From the NCBI GenBank assembly GCA_002422545.1, contig DIWF01000023.1:1-64000 (forward strand): a stretch of DNA of 64,000 nt. The letters run 5' to 3'. This document shows positions 34,705 to 43,442 of the stretch, piece by piece (within the stretch, counting starts at the first letter, position 1; each line of letters starts with the position of its first letter). The notes under the pieces were generated by a model, which worked only from the letters and a program-made list of their open reading frames with translations, was not told the origin of the DNA and made no database searches. The position numbers were made by a program, and so were the translations under genes. The DNA is from Firmicutes bacterium UBA6113 (GTDB lineage: Bacteria > Bacillota > Clostridia > Tissierellales > Sedimentibacteraceae).

Positions 34705-35715
34705 TTAATTTGTCTCTGTTTCTTTTGATGTGTCCCCCGTTGTACCTTCCAATGTATTATCTGTATTATTTTTCGCTGCGTACATATCCTTAACCATACT
34801 TGCTATACCATCTTCATCCGGTATATAAAATGACAGTCCTTCTAAAGGTGTCTCCATTCCAGGCAATGTATTCATGCTTATTTTGTCTGTTGAAAATCCT
34901 ATTACATTTCCTGCTATACTCATTAAATCCGTAACTGTTACATTTGTTTCAACATAGGAATAGGCTTCCTTTATCAAAGAAGGGAGTTTAAGCCCAAGAG
35001 CCTTTTTCAAAGCAGATTTCAAAAATTCCTGTTGAGCCTGAATTCTTCCTAAATCTTGATTGCTGTATCCTTTTCTGAACCTTACATATTTTAAAGCTTG
35101 TTCTCCGTTTAAAAGCTGAGTTCCTTCGGGTATGTCTATGTTTAACGGCGGATCATCGTATGGGTCGGAGTATTGCATATGAAACGGCACATCCACTTCT
35201 ACTCCTCCTAATAAGTCCACACAGGCTACCAATGCCTCATAATCAATTATAATATACTTTTCCAGAGGTATTCCCACTAAATCCTGTACAGTTGATGTAA
35301 GGCCTTCTATTCCTTCCTGGCCATATACTGCATTTATCTTTTTCAAATCAGGACTGTCATCTGCATTTCTCGGGCAGTATGTATCTCTTGGAATTGAAAT
35401 CAAATCAGCAGTCTTGTTCTCTGTATCATAACTGGCAACCATTATGGTGTCTGATCTTGAGTTTTCAAGTCCCACAAGAAGAACATTGAATTTTTTGCTG
35501 TTTCTTGCAGCCCTTCCTATTTCGCTTTCATAATCGAATGTGCTTGATTCATAAAACATGACTTCTTGTTCATTATTGTCAGTTTCTGCACCCTTAATTG
35601 TACCTATAACAATGTCCTTGTCGATTATAATTATATATCCCAAAGCTGTTACGCTTAAAATTACTGCAATTAAAACAAGTGAAGCAAAAAAAATCTTTAA
35701 GAAATGTCTTATCAT
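34705..35715 (-). CDS. LytR-CpsA-Psr family cell-wall ligase (first copy)
   Basis: 336 residues with an N-terminal membrane helix (~5-30). The LCP domain has VLLVGLENSRSDTIMVAS, SIPRDTYCPR, VDLLGGVEVDVPFHM, VRFRKGYSNQDLGRIQAQ and a final GLSFYIPDEDG. It shares most of these with the downstream paralogue but has a shorter linker after the helix. It is first in the pair and starts about 240 bases from the divergent cold-shock promoter. Its own promoter is not clear. Same role: transfer of anionic polymers to the wall. Confidence 0.88.
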   Translation of the reverse strand: MIRHFLKIFFASLVLIAVILSVTALGYIIIIDKDIVIGTIKGAETDNNEQEVMFYESSTFDYESEIGRAARNSKKFNVLLVGLENSRSDTIMVASYDTENKTADLISIPRDTYCPRNADDSPDLKKINAVYGQEGIEGLTSTVQDLVGIPLEKYIIIDYEALVACVDLLGGVEVDVPFHMQYSDPYDDPPLNIDIPEGTQLLNGEQALKYVRFRKGYSNQDLGRIQAQQEFLKSALKKALGLKLPSLIKEAYSYVETNVTVTDLMSIAGNVIGFSTDKISMNTLPGMETPLEGLSFYIPDEDGIASMVKDMYAAKNNTDNTLEGTTGDTSKETETN

Positions 35716-35951
35716 TAGTTCACCTTATATTTTTACGGTATCTGTGATTTATTATACCAAATAATTATATCAAAATTTTACATTTATTTCAATCAGTATT
35801 CTGCAAAAATTATATAAATAAATATGCGTAATATGCACTTTCTATTCGTTATGTAAAAACATTTTCACGACATGTGATAGTTTTTACTATAGTTTAAATT
35901 CTAGTTCTTTTCCACAGTCGAATTTTTTCGGATTTTTTTCATAAATATGTA

Positions 35952-35980
35952 TTGCAATTTACAAAAAAAATTGTTATAAT
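35952..35980 (+). promoter_or_regulatory. Promoter of the first cold-shock gene
   Basis: TTGCAA (35952-35957) and TATAAT (35975-35980) are 17 bases apart. The coding start follows 36 bases after the -10 box, so the leader is short, unlike the long thermosensor leader of E. coli cspA. Confidence 0.75.
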
Positions 35981-36015
35981 ACATGTATCTTTTTTAATAT
36001 CGGAGGATTTTTTTA

Positions 36016-36216
36016 ATGAAAACAGGCACAGTTAAATGGTTTGATTCTAAAAAAGGTTTTGGATTTATTTCTTGCGATGACGGCAAAGATGTATTCGTAC
36101 ACTTCTCTGCAATCGTATCTGACGGATTCAAAACATTAGAAGAAGGACAAAAGGTAAACTTTGATATAGTTGATGGACAAAAGGGTCCACAGGCTAGCAA
36201 CGTTACTGTAGCGTAG
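36016..36216 (+). CDS. Cold-shock protein
   Basis: 66 residues, the full length of a CspA-type OB-fold protein, with CGGAGG upstream. The RNA-binding motifs KGFGFISC (RNP1) and VFVHFSAI (RNP2) are intact, with the leading KWFDSKKG. It binds single-stranded RNA and DNA as a chaperone in the cytoplasm. It is followed by a terminator and a second, very similar csp gene. Confidence 0.93.
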   Translation: MKTGTVKWFDSKKGFGFISCDDGKDVFVHFSAIVSDGFKTLEEGQKVNFDIVDGQKGPQASNVTVA

Positions 36217-36295
36217 TATTTGTTTTTTAGAAATAATAATTAATATAGATATAGCAATTACTTATATTAATATTGGTATTTCAATGAAACATGAT

Positions 36296-36320
36296 AAGAA
36301 CTACAAAGTAGTTCTTTTTC
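36296..36320 (+). terminator. Terminator after the first csp gene
   Basis: AAGAACTAC-AAA-GTAGTTCTT forms a perfect 9-base stem with a 3-base loop, followed by TTTC. It can end or reduce transcription before the second csp gene. Confidence 0.75.
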
Positions 36321-36358
36321 ATTAATAATTAAATTAATTTAAAAACACGGAGGATTTA

Positions 36359-36562
36359 ATGAAAACAGGTAAAGTTAAATGGTTTGATTCAGCTAAGGGT
36401 TTCGGATTTATTTCATGTGAAGATGGAAATGACGTATTTGTTCATTTTTCAGCTATTGCTTCTAATGGATTTAAAACTTTAGAAGAAGGTCAGAATGTTT
36501 CATTTGAAGTTGTGGATGGTCAAAGAGGTCCACAGGCTGCAAACGTAACAGTTATAAAATAA
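36359..36562 (+). CDS. Cold-shock protein (tandem copy)
   Basis: 67 residues with CGGAGG upstream. It differs from the first copy at a handful of residues (for example SAKG for SKKG and NDVF for KDVF) but at many codon third positions, so the duplication is old. RNP1 (KGFGFISC) and RNP2 (VFVHFSAI) are unchanged. It sits after its neighbour's terminator; I see no strong promoter of its own in the 140-base gap. Confidence 0.93.
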   Translation: MKTGKVKWFDSAKGFGFISCEDGNDVFVHFSAIASNGFKTLEEGQNVSFEVVDGQRGPQAANVTVIK

Positions 36563-36574
36563 TTTTCGAAAGTC

Positions 36575-36605
36575 AAAGCGCATACTCATGTATGCGCTTT
36601 TAATT
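36575..36605. terminator. Bidirectional terminator between csp and rbsK
   Basis: AAAGCGCATAC-TCAT-GTATGCGCTTT forms an 11-base stem with A/T tracts on both sides. It serves the plus-strand csp gene and the minus-strand rbsK operon, which converge here. Confidence 0.85.
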
Positions 36606-36611
36606 TTTATT

Positions 36612-37499
36612 TTATTTGAATTCAAAATTATTGAATTCTTCCAGAGTCGGCATGCCGCTTTGTGCACCCAGTTTTGTTATAGAAATTGCTGCTGCCTTGT
36701 TAGCAAATTTTATTGATTCTTCAAGACTTTCTCCTCTTACCAAAGCCGCTGCCAGCCCACCGCAGAATGTATCTCCTGCTCCTGTGGTGTCTACAACTTC
36801 AACATTGTATGAAGAAACAATCTTCATTTCACGTCCGTCAAAATATTTTACTCCCTTTGAACCCATTGTAACAATAATTTTGTTGGGATACATTTTGATG
36901 GTTTCATCAACATTATTTTGTTTCCCTAAAATAATGTTGAGCTCGTGCTCATTTGGAGTTATATAAGTTGCATTTTCTATGAGTGTTTTCGGAAGCTCAA
37001 CTGCCGGAGCAGGGTTCAACAGAACTTTCACGTTGTTTTTCCTACACAGATTTGCAGTATATTCAACAACATCCAGTGGAATTTCAAGCTGCAGAAGAAC
37101 TATGTCTGCAGAAAGAATAACATCCTTGCAGTTGTCTATGTCTTCTTTTGTAATTTCATAATTTGCTCCTGCAATTACTATTATGCTGTTGTCATTTTCA
37201 GCAACCACAATGTTTGCAACTCCTGTAGGAGCATTGTCGGTTTTTTTGATGCAGGAAGTGTCAACATTCATGAGATTTAAATTATTGATTGAAAATTCAC
37301 CGTTTTGATCATTTCCAATGCAGCCGACCATACAGCTTGAAGCCCCAAGTTTGCTTGCAGCAACAGCCTGGTTGGCACCTTTGCCTCCAGGTATGGTTGA
37401 AAATGTGCTGCCCATTACAGTCTCACCTGCTTTAGGTCTTATTTCAGAAGTGAATACCAGGTCAACATTTATGCTGCCCACAACTACTGTTTTTCCCAT
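36612..37499 (-). CDS. rbsK: Ribokinase
   Basis: 295 residues. PfkB-family marks: SINVDLVFTSEIRPKAGETV at the start, GGKGANQAVAASKLG (~40), and the C-terminal DTTGAGDTFCGGLAA with the catalytic Asp. It phosphorylates ribose released by the nucleoside hydrolase just upstream in the same operon. It is last of eight genes for nucleoside use, 17 bases after the hydrolase stop. Other PfkB sugar kinases are possible, but the context fits ribose. Confidence 0.9.
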   Translation of the reverse strand: MGKTVVVGSINVDLVFTSEIRPKAGETVMGSTFSTIPGGKGANQAVAASKLGASSCMVGCIGNDQNGEFSINNLNLMNVDTSCIKKTDNAPTGVANIVVAENDNSIIVIAGANYEITKEDIDNCKDVILSADIVLLQLEIPLDVVEYTANLCRKNNVKVLLNPAPAVELPKTLIENATYITPNEHELNIILGKQNNVDETIKMYPNKIIVTMGSKGVKYFDGREMKIVSSYNVEVVDTTGAGDTFCGGLAAALVRGESLEESIKFANKAAAISITKLGAQSGMPTLEEFNNFEFK

Positions 37500-37516
37500 T
37501 ACTATTCCTCCCTTTA

Positions 37517-38461
37517 TTATTTTACCGTTTTATCAAGATTATATAAACTTTCCAGCAATATCTCCCTGAATTTTTCAAGATCAACATCCAGAAGAACCTC
37601 AGGATATGTTTCATCGTAATCAATCCATTCTCTTACATCACAAGCGGTATTTCCTCTGTTCAGACCTTCCGAACAGTCAACTTGAACAGGCATGTGTCTT
37701 GATTTGTAAAGTTCCGGATGAATGAGGTACATTAGTGCACAGGCATCATGTATGGGAGTGAATGTTCCCTTCTTCACATGGTCACCTTTAAAGTAAAAAT
37801 TAAGAATTTCTCCACACATGCGTGAAACTTTGCCTTCACTTTTCAACAGTCTGTTTACATCATCCCTGAAAAGTCCACAGCTGTGTGTAACGTCAAGGCC
37901 GCTCATAACTATTGGCAGCTTTGAATCAAAAACAATTCTTGCGGCCTCAGGGTCAGCCCACACATTGAATTCTGCAGTACCTGATGTGTTTCCGCCCCAA
38001 ACTGCTCCTCCCATGATTGAAAACATTTCTATTTTGTCCATTACTTCCGGAAAAGTCTTTATAAGAAGAGCTATGTTAGTAAGTGGTCCAACAGGAACCA
38101 CAGTCACCTTGTCTTCTGAAGCCATGATTGTATCTCTTAAAAATGTGACAGCGTTGTTGGAATAAAGTTCTTTAGATTTAGGGAACTCATAATCTCCAAC
38201 TCCGTTTTCTCCATGGACATTGATTGCCGGTCGCTTTTCTCTTATAAGAGGTCCCTTCGCTCCCCTGGCAATCTTTATGTCGCTGTTTAAAAACGACATG
38301 AGTCCGATTGCATTGTCTGTAACCTTGTCTATTGTCTGATTTCCTGCCACTGTTGTTATTCCAAGGATGTTAAATTTGTCAGTGTTTGCTGCTGCAAAGC
38401 AAAGAGCAACCACATCATCGATTCCCGGATCACAGTCAATTATAATGTTTTTCTTTTTCAT
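37517..38461 (-). CDS. Inosine-uridine-preferring nucleoside hydrolase
   Basis: 314 residues from the ATG at 38461 (CGGAGG upstream); the longer frame has no site. The calcium-binding cluster IIIDCDPGIDDVVAL opens the protein, VPVGPLTNIALLI and EFNVWADPEAARIVF follow, and THDACALMY-type residues (IHDACALMYLIHP) come late. It splits nucleosides to base and ribose. With the BMP-type importer upstream and ribokinase downstream it forms the catabolic branch that needs no phosphate, alongside DeoD. Confidence 0.92.
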   Translation of the reverse strand: MKKKNIIIDCDPGIDDVVALCFAAANTDKFNILGITTVAGNQTIDKVTDNAIGLMSFLNSDIKIARGAKGPLIREKRPAINVHGENGVGDYEFPKSKELYSNNAVTFLRDTIMASEDKVTVVPVGPLTNIALLIKTFPEVMDKIEMFSIMGGAVWGGNTSGTAEFNVWADPEAARIVFDSKLPIVMSGLDVTHSCGLFRDDVNRLLKSEGKVSRMCGEILNFYFKGDHVKKGTFTPIHDACALMYLIHPELYKSRHMPVQVDCSEGLNRGNTACDVREWIDYDETYPEVLLDVDLEKFREILLESLYNLDKTVK

Positions 38462-38514
38462 TATTCCTCCGATATATATAACTAAATTGAAAGATTTGTG
38501 CATGAGCACAAATC

Positions 38515-38556
38515 TTCCACAATTCTTCATTCTTAACTCTTAATTCTTAATTTAAT
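38515..38556. repeat. AT-rich heptamer-type intergenic repeat (copy 2)
   Basis: AATTCTTCATTCTTAACTC and TTAATTCTTAATTT lie between the nucleoside hydrolase and the permease gene, in the same pattern as the stretch at 32,604. Confidence 0.6.
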
Positions 38557-39476
38557 TATTTTCCTGTAAGTCTTTGTCTTTTCTTCATTCTGATATAGCT
38601 GTATATTCCAAGTCCCAACAATGTTGTGAAGTATGGAAGCATTTGTATGAGTTCATAAGGCCATGAACCAAGCTGCAGAATGTTTGCCAGAGCCTGTGCG
38701 GCACCGAACAATATTGAAACAAGGAAAGCTCCTATTGGCGTGTTTCCGCCCATTGAAGCAGCAGCGAGAGCTATAAAACCTCTGCCGGCACTCATACCTG
38801 TTGTAAAGTATGTAAGGTATCCCCCGGACAGGAAGAAACCTCCTATGGAAGCAAGAACTCCACTTATAATAAGTGAAATGTACTGAACTTTCTTTGAGCT
38901 TATACCAACAGATTCAGCAGCGTCCTTGTTTTCGCCCACGGCTCTTATTCTTAAGCCCAGAGGGGTTTTATACAGGAACATGTGAACCACAACCACCATA
39001 ATGAGAGATATGTATGTCAGGATGTTCTGGTTTGAAATAACCCTTCCCAAAAATGGAATGTTTTCAATTACTGGTATTGCAACTCTTGGAATCTGGAGGC
39101 TTTGTATTGAAGATGACACTCCTCTGTCTCCTGACACTGCTAAAAGAATAAGTATTGTAGCTCCGTTTGCTATAAGGTTTATGGCTATGGCTGCAAGTAT
39201 TTGATCGGTCTTAAGCCTCAGCACGAAGAATGCCAGGAAAAATCCTATAAAACCACCTATGATCATTGTAACCAAAAGACCCATCCAAGCGCTTTGGAAA
39301 GCGGCGCTGAATATAACACCAAAAAGTGCTGAGAACAGCATAATTCCTTCAAGAGCCATGTTGGTGATGCCTGATTTTGAAGCCACGGCTGATGCCAGTG
39401 CTGCAAACAATATTGGCGTCGTCGCTCTGAGGGTTGCATTAAAAAATTCAGGAGATATAATAGCTTCGAATATCAT
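38556..39476 (-). CDS. Nucleoside ABC transporter permease (second)
   Basis: 306 residues starting at ATG 39476, with GGAGGG 9 bases upstream; the GTG at 39485 is too close. It has eight or so hydrophobic helices and the BPD_transp_2 signature around GENKDAAESVGISSKKVQ, the cytoplasmic loop that docks the ATPase. It begins one base after the stop of the first permease, so the two are made together as a heterodimer. Family members (NupC/YufQ-like) import purine and pyrimidine nucleosides. Confidence 0.88.
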   Translation of the reverse strand: MIFEAIISPEFFNATLRATTPILFAALASAVASKSGITNMALEGIMLFSALFGVIFSAAFQSAWMGLLVTMIIGGFIGFFLAFFVLRLKTDQILAAIAINLIANGATILILLAVSGDRGVSSSIQSLQIPRVAIPVIENIPFLGRVISNQNILTYISLIMVVVVHMFLYKTPLGLRIRAVGENKDAAESVGISSKKVQYISLIISGVLASIGGFFLSGGYLTYFTTGMSAGRGFIALAAASMGGNTPIGAFLVSILFGAAQALANILQLGSWPYELIQMLPYFTTLLGLGIYSYIRMKKRQRLTGK

Positions 39477-39477
39477 A

Positions 39478-40548
39478 TTATTCACCCTCCGTTTCGTTAG
39501 TTAAAGTCGCCTTAGCTTCTTTTGCAATCATTTTATGTTTGTACTTGCTCAGGAATTGTTCTGCAACAACCAGAAGAATAATTATTCCCTGAGTAATTGT
39601 AACTATTTCTGTAACGACATCTGTTGAACGGGCCATTATTGAAGCCCCTGTTCTTAAGTAAGCCAGGAAGAATGCTGCAAATGGAACATAAAGAGGATTC
39701 TTTTTAGCCAGGGTTGTTATAATGATGGCATCCCATCCATAACCAAGCTGTGAAGTCCATGTGAAGCGGTTGTACATTCCCAGAAGTTCAACCCCACCGC
39801 CTATACCGAATATAAATCCGCCAAGAAGTTGTGAAATCAATGTTATTTTAACAACATTGATACCTGAGTATCTGGCAAAGGATCTGTTTTCACCGGTCAG
39901 GCGAAGCTCATAGCCTGTTCTTGTCTTGAACATGAAGATGTATCCAAATACTGCAACAGCAAGAGCAATAAATAGTCCTATGTGTATTCTTGTGCCTGCA
40001 AAGATTGTTCCCAGCTGAGTTGTTTGCGGAACAGCAAATGAGACAACCGCTCCTGCGCTTGGGTCCCTTAAAAAATTGCTCAGCACATAATTTGCAAAAT
40101 ACAATATGAGATAGTTCATCATAAGAGATGAAACAAGAACATCTGATTCAGTCTTGATTTTTAAAACCGCTGGCACTGTAGTAACCATTGCTCCGAAAAA
40201 TCCTGCTGCCAAAATACATGCAAGCGGACTTATTCCTGAAGGAAGAGTTGTATTGAGGGCAACATAAGTTGCAACAAGTCCTCCCAGATGAAAAGCACCT
40301 TCACCAGCCAGGTTTATTTCATTTGCCGCAAACATGATACTCACGCCTACACCTGTAAATATGAGCGGAATCATGGCCTCAATAACATTTCCGAAACGTC
40401 TCTGGCTCTGCAGCGGTCCTGTTAAAAGCTGTACTATTGCATTGACCGGTTCCTTGCTGGTCAAGAATATTATGCCGAATGATATTAAAAGTGCAATGCC
40501 TACTGACAGTACAGTCCTGAGCACATTAAACTTTGTGTTACTGTTCAT
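39478..40548 (-). CDS. Nucleoside ABC transporter permease (first)
   Basis: 356 residues with GGAGGG upstream. It has about ten hydrophobic segments, with GENRSFARYSGINVVK as the ATPase-coupling loop and INLAGEGAFHLGG near residue 80 as in BMP-family permeases (NupB/YufP-like). The start overlaps the ATPase gene's end by 11 bases. It pairs with the next permease to form the membrane channel. Confidence 0.88.
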   Translation of the reverse strand: MNSNTKFNVLRTVLSVGIALLISFGIIFLTSKEPVNAIVQLLTGPLQSQRRFGNVIEAMIPLIFTGVGVSIMFAANEINLAGEGAFHLGGLVATYVALNTTLPSGISPLACILAAGFFGAMVTTVPAVLKIKTESDVLVSSLMMNYLILYFANYVLSNFLRDPSAGAVVSFAVPQTTQLGTIFAGTRIHIGLFIALAVAVFGYIFMFKTRTGYELRLTGENRSFARYSGINVVKITLISQLLGGFIFGIGGGVELLGMYNRFTWTSQLGYGWDAIIITTLAKKNPLYVPFAAFFLAYLRTGASIMARSTDVVTEIVTITQGIIILLVVAEQFLSKYKHKMIAKEAKATLTNETEGE

Positions 40549-42091
40549 ATATTATTCCCTCCAATTTGTCGTCTTTTTTAATACCAAGCATGTATTCGCC
40601 CAGTTCGCCTTCTGTAACATTTTTAACGTCATTGAACACGCCTGCAAATTGTCCTTTATATATAACAGCAAGTCTGTCGCTTAATTCCAAAATTTCATTA
40701 AGGTCTGCAGAAATAAGTATTATTGCACTGCCTGCTTCGCGGAATTCAATTATCCTTTGTCTTATAAATGCTGCAGCTCCAACGTCAATACCGCGTGTAG
40801 GCTGATTTGCTATGATTATTTTTGGATTTGTAGAAAATTCTCTTGCAACAACAACCTTTTGAATGTTTCCTCCTGAAAGCATTCCCACATTTTGCTTGTA
40901 GGATTTGCACTTTACAAGATATTCCTTTATAAGTTCATTGACTCTTTTTTCAATTTTTTTGCTCTTAAGCATCACTTTACCTGAATATTCAGGATTGTCA
41001 TATTGATTTGAAAACATGTTATCCATTATGTTCATGTTTTTTGCACATCCCAGCGTCATGCGGTCTTCCGGAATATGAGCCATACCAAGTTCTCTTATTT
41101 CTTTTATTGAATGTTTTTTTGCTTCCATTCCAAAAACAGAAATTTCTCCCATATATTTTTTTGAAAGACCTGTGAGCACTTCAACCAGGTGTCCCTGACC
41201 GTTTCCCTCAACACCGGCTATTCCGAAAATTTCACCGGCCTTAAGGTCAAATGATAGGTTGTTCACCCTTTTTACTCCAGTGGAACCGGCAACACACAGA
41301 TTTCTTACCTTCAGCACGGTTTCCTTAAGGTCCAAAGGCTTTTTGTCAAATGTGAGCACAACGTCTCTTCCAACCATGAGCCTTGACATCTGTGTTGTTG
41401 AAATGTCCTTTACTAAATGGGTTCCCTTGCTCTTACCGTTTCGCATGATTGTGGCCCTGTCGCATATTTCCTTGATCTCATCAAGTTTATGAGAAATAAA
41501 AATAATGGTGTGGCCTGCTTCTCTTAGTTTTTTAAGCTGTATGAACAGCTCGTCAGTTTCCTGAGGAGTGAGAACTGCTGTAGGCTCATCCAGTATCAAT
41601 ATGTCAGCACCTCTGTAGAGAGCCTTGAGTATTTCCACCTTTTGCTTGATTCCTACAGGAAGTTCCTCTACCTTTTCTCTGACATCCACATCAAAATTAT
41701 ATTTTTCGGCAATTTGCTGAGAAAGTTCAACAGCCTTTTCCATATCTATAAACATTCCGCTTTTTTTAGGTTCTGTTCCAAGAACAATATTTTCGGCAAC
41801 AGTCAACGAAGGAACGAGCATAAAATGCTGATGTACCATTCCTATACCTTTTTTTATAGCATCCTGAGGCGACTTTATTGTTGTTTCAGTGCCGTTTAAA
41901 ATTATTTTCCCTTGCTCCGGAGATTCTATTCCGAACAAGACCTTCATAAGTGTGCTTTTGCCTGCTCCGTTTTCTCCGAGCAGAGCGTGTATTTCTCCTT
42001 TTTCCAATTCAAATGTCACGTCTTCAACTGCAACTACCCCATTTGGATATATTTTCATAATATTGTTCATTTGCAGCACTTTTTCGCTCAT
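40538..42091 (-). CDS. Nucleoside ABC transporter ATP-binding protein (duplicated domains)
   Basis: 517 residues made of two ABC domains. The first has GENGAGKSTLMKVLFG (Walker A), LPVGIKQKVEILKAL and ILDEPTAVLTPQE. The second has a diverged Walker A (GVEGNGQGHLVEVL) and LSGGNIQKVVVAREF with ANQPTRGIDVG, so only the first nucleotide site is likely to be fully active. This is the usual RbsA/NupA layout. It follows the binding protein after a 210-base gap with a strong hairpin. Confidence 0.9.
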   Translation of the reverse strand: MSEKVLQMNNIMKIYPNGVVAVEDVTFELEKGEIHALLGENGAGKSTLMKVLFGIESPEQGKIILNGTETTIKSPQDAIKKGIGMVHQHFMLVPSLTVAENIVLGTEPKKSGMFIDMEKAVELSQQIAEKYNFDVDVREKVEELPVGIKQKVEILKALYRGADILILDEPTAVLTPQETDELFIQLKKLREAGHTIIFISHKLDEIKEICDRATIMRNGKSKGTHLVKDISTTQMSRLMVGRDVVLTFDKKPLDLKETVLKVRNLCVAGSTGVKRVNNLSFDLKAGEIFGIAGVEGNGQGHLVEVLTGLSKKYMGEISVFGMEAKKHSIKEIRELGMAHIPEDRMTLGCAKNMNIMDNMFSNQYDNPEYSGKVMLKSKKIEKRVNELIKEYLVKCKSYKQNVGMLSGGNIQKVVVAREFSTNPKIIIANQPTRGIDVGAAAFIRQRIIEFREAGSAIILISADLNEILELSDRLAVIYKGQFAGVFNDVKNVTEGELGEYMLGIKKDDKLEGIIYEQ

Positions 42092-42206
42092 TGTTACCTC
42101 CGTTTTATATAATTAATAACTAACAATTGACAGCTATTATTAGTCAGCATTTGTTAATTATTAATAATCTGGCCCTCCGCCGGATATTGTTTGTCCGATA
42201 ATTATA

Positions 42207-42235
42207 TTAACAGTCAGGCTAAGCCTGACTGTTAA
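42207..42235. terminator. 29-base palindrome between binding-protein and ATPase genes
   Basis: TTAACAGTCAGGCT and its exact complement AGCCTGACTGTTAA are separated by a single base. There is no long U-run on the minus-strand side. It probably protects the upstream mRNA 3' end or partly terminates, so the lipoprotein is made in excess over the transporter subunits. A protein-binding site is also possible. Confidence 0.6.
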
Positions 42236-42301
42236 TTTTACCAAAATATTTGATCATCAGCATACTTGTCAGTTACTGATTAAATTAAACTAGGGTCTTA
42301 A

Positions 42302-43441
42302 TTATTCTACTGATGCTTTAATAGCTTCGATTTCTTCAGTAGTTTTTCCTAAAGCTGAATCAACAACTATTTCTCCGCTTACGATTTTTGCTTCTAATTC
42401 ATCAATTTTTGTTCTGATTTCTTCAGAAAGCATTTCTTCATAGTGTGCATCTTTTACCAGGTTAACTCCACCTTCAGCAAAACCTAAAGATTCTGCAACG
42501 CCGTATGTAAGTTTTCCTTCCATATCAAGCTTGATTGCTCTGTACAGAGAGTTTCCTACATTTTTAAGAGCTGATGTAGGTATGAAATCTGCTTTTTCAG
42601 GCAACAATGCAGCTTGGTCTGAGTCAACGCCGAATGCATATTTTTTAGCATCAGCAGCTGCGTCGATTTGTCCTAATCCTGCTGCTCCGGCAACGTTGTA
42701 TCCTACGTCAACTCCGCTTTGGTACTGAACCAATGCAAGGTCTTTACCAACAGCTGAATCGTAGAAGTTTCCTACATATGCTATAGCAACTTTTACATCT
42801 GGCTCAACATATTTTGCTCCTTGAATATATCCAAGAAGGAAGTCGTTGATTATTGGGTTTTCCATTCCGCCGAGGAATCCGATTGTTTTATCTGCAGGAT
42901 TTACCATTGGAAGGCTTTCATCAGTTGTCATCATAGCTGCAGCAGCTCCAACCAAGAAAGATACTTCGTTTTGTTTGTAAAGAACGTTATAAATGTTCTT
43001 GTAATCTCCTGAAGTGAAATCAAATGTTTCATCGAAGAACATGAATTTCTGATCAGGGAATTGTTTAGCTGCATCAGCCAAACCTTCAATCATTTGCCAT
43101 GTTCCTATGATTATAACATCATATTCTCCGCTTTCGCAGTAGTCAAGCAATGTTGGTGTCCATTTTGGCTCATCAGCAGCAGTTGCTCCCATTTGTTCAA
43201 CTTTAAAATCAAAAACGTCTGCGCCTACTTCATCCTTCAATTTCTGAAGTCCTTCATTAGCTGAATCAAAGAATGATTTATCTCCTAAAGTTCCGTTTAA
43301 CAACAAAGCAGCTTTGTATGGCTTTGCTGGTGTTTCTTCTGCCGGTTTATCACCTGATGGTGCCGGTGTTTCTTGTTTTGCACATGCGGCCAAAGAGAAA
43401 ATCATCATGACTACAAGTAACAAAGATAGTGCTTTTTTCAT
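42302..43441 (-). CDS. BMP-family nucleoside-binding lipoprotein
   Basis: 379 residues. The signal peptide ends in a lipobox (SLAACAKQ, Cys at residue 21), followed by a Pro/Glu-rich linker (ETPAPSGDKPAEETP). The mature part has the BMP fold: KAALLLNGTLGDKSFFDSAN, VIIIGTWQMIEGLADAAKQF and AGAAGLGQIDAAA. It is anchored outside the cell and hands nucleosides to the ABC permeases. The gene starts 2 bases before the upstream gene ends its intergenic spacing, so all are one operon. Confidence 0.92.
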   Translation of the reverse strand: MKKALSLLLVVMMIFSLAACAKQETPAPSGDKPAEETPAKPYKAALLLNGTLGDKSFFDSANEGLQKLKDEVGADVFDFKVEQMGATAADEPKWTPTLLDYCESGEYDVIIIGTWQMIEGLADAAKQFPDQKFMFFDETFDFTSGDYKNIYNVLYKQNEVSFLVGAAAAMMTTDESLPMVNPADKTIGFLGGMENPIINDFLLGYIQGAKYVEPDVKVAIAYVGNFYDSAVGKDLALVQYQSGVDVGYNVAGAAGLGQIDAAADAKKYAFGVDSDQAALLPEKADFIPTSALKNVGNSLYRAIKLDMEGKLTYGVAESLGFAEGGVNLVKDAHYEEMLSEEIRTKIDELEAKIVSGEIVVDSALGKTTEEIEAIKASVE

Positions 43442-43442
43442 T

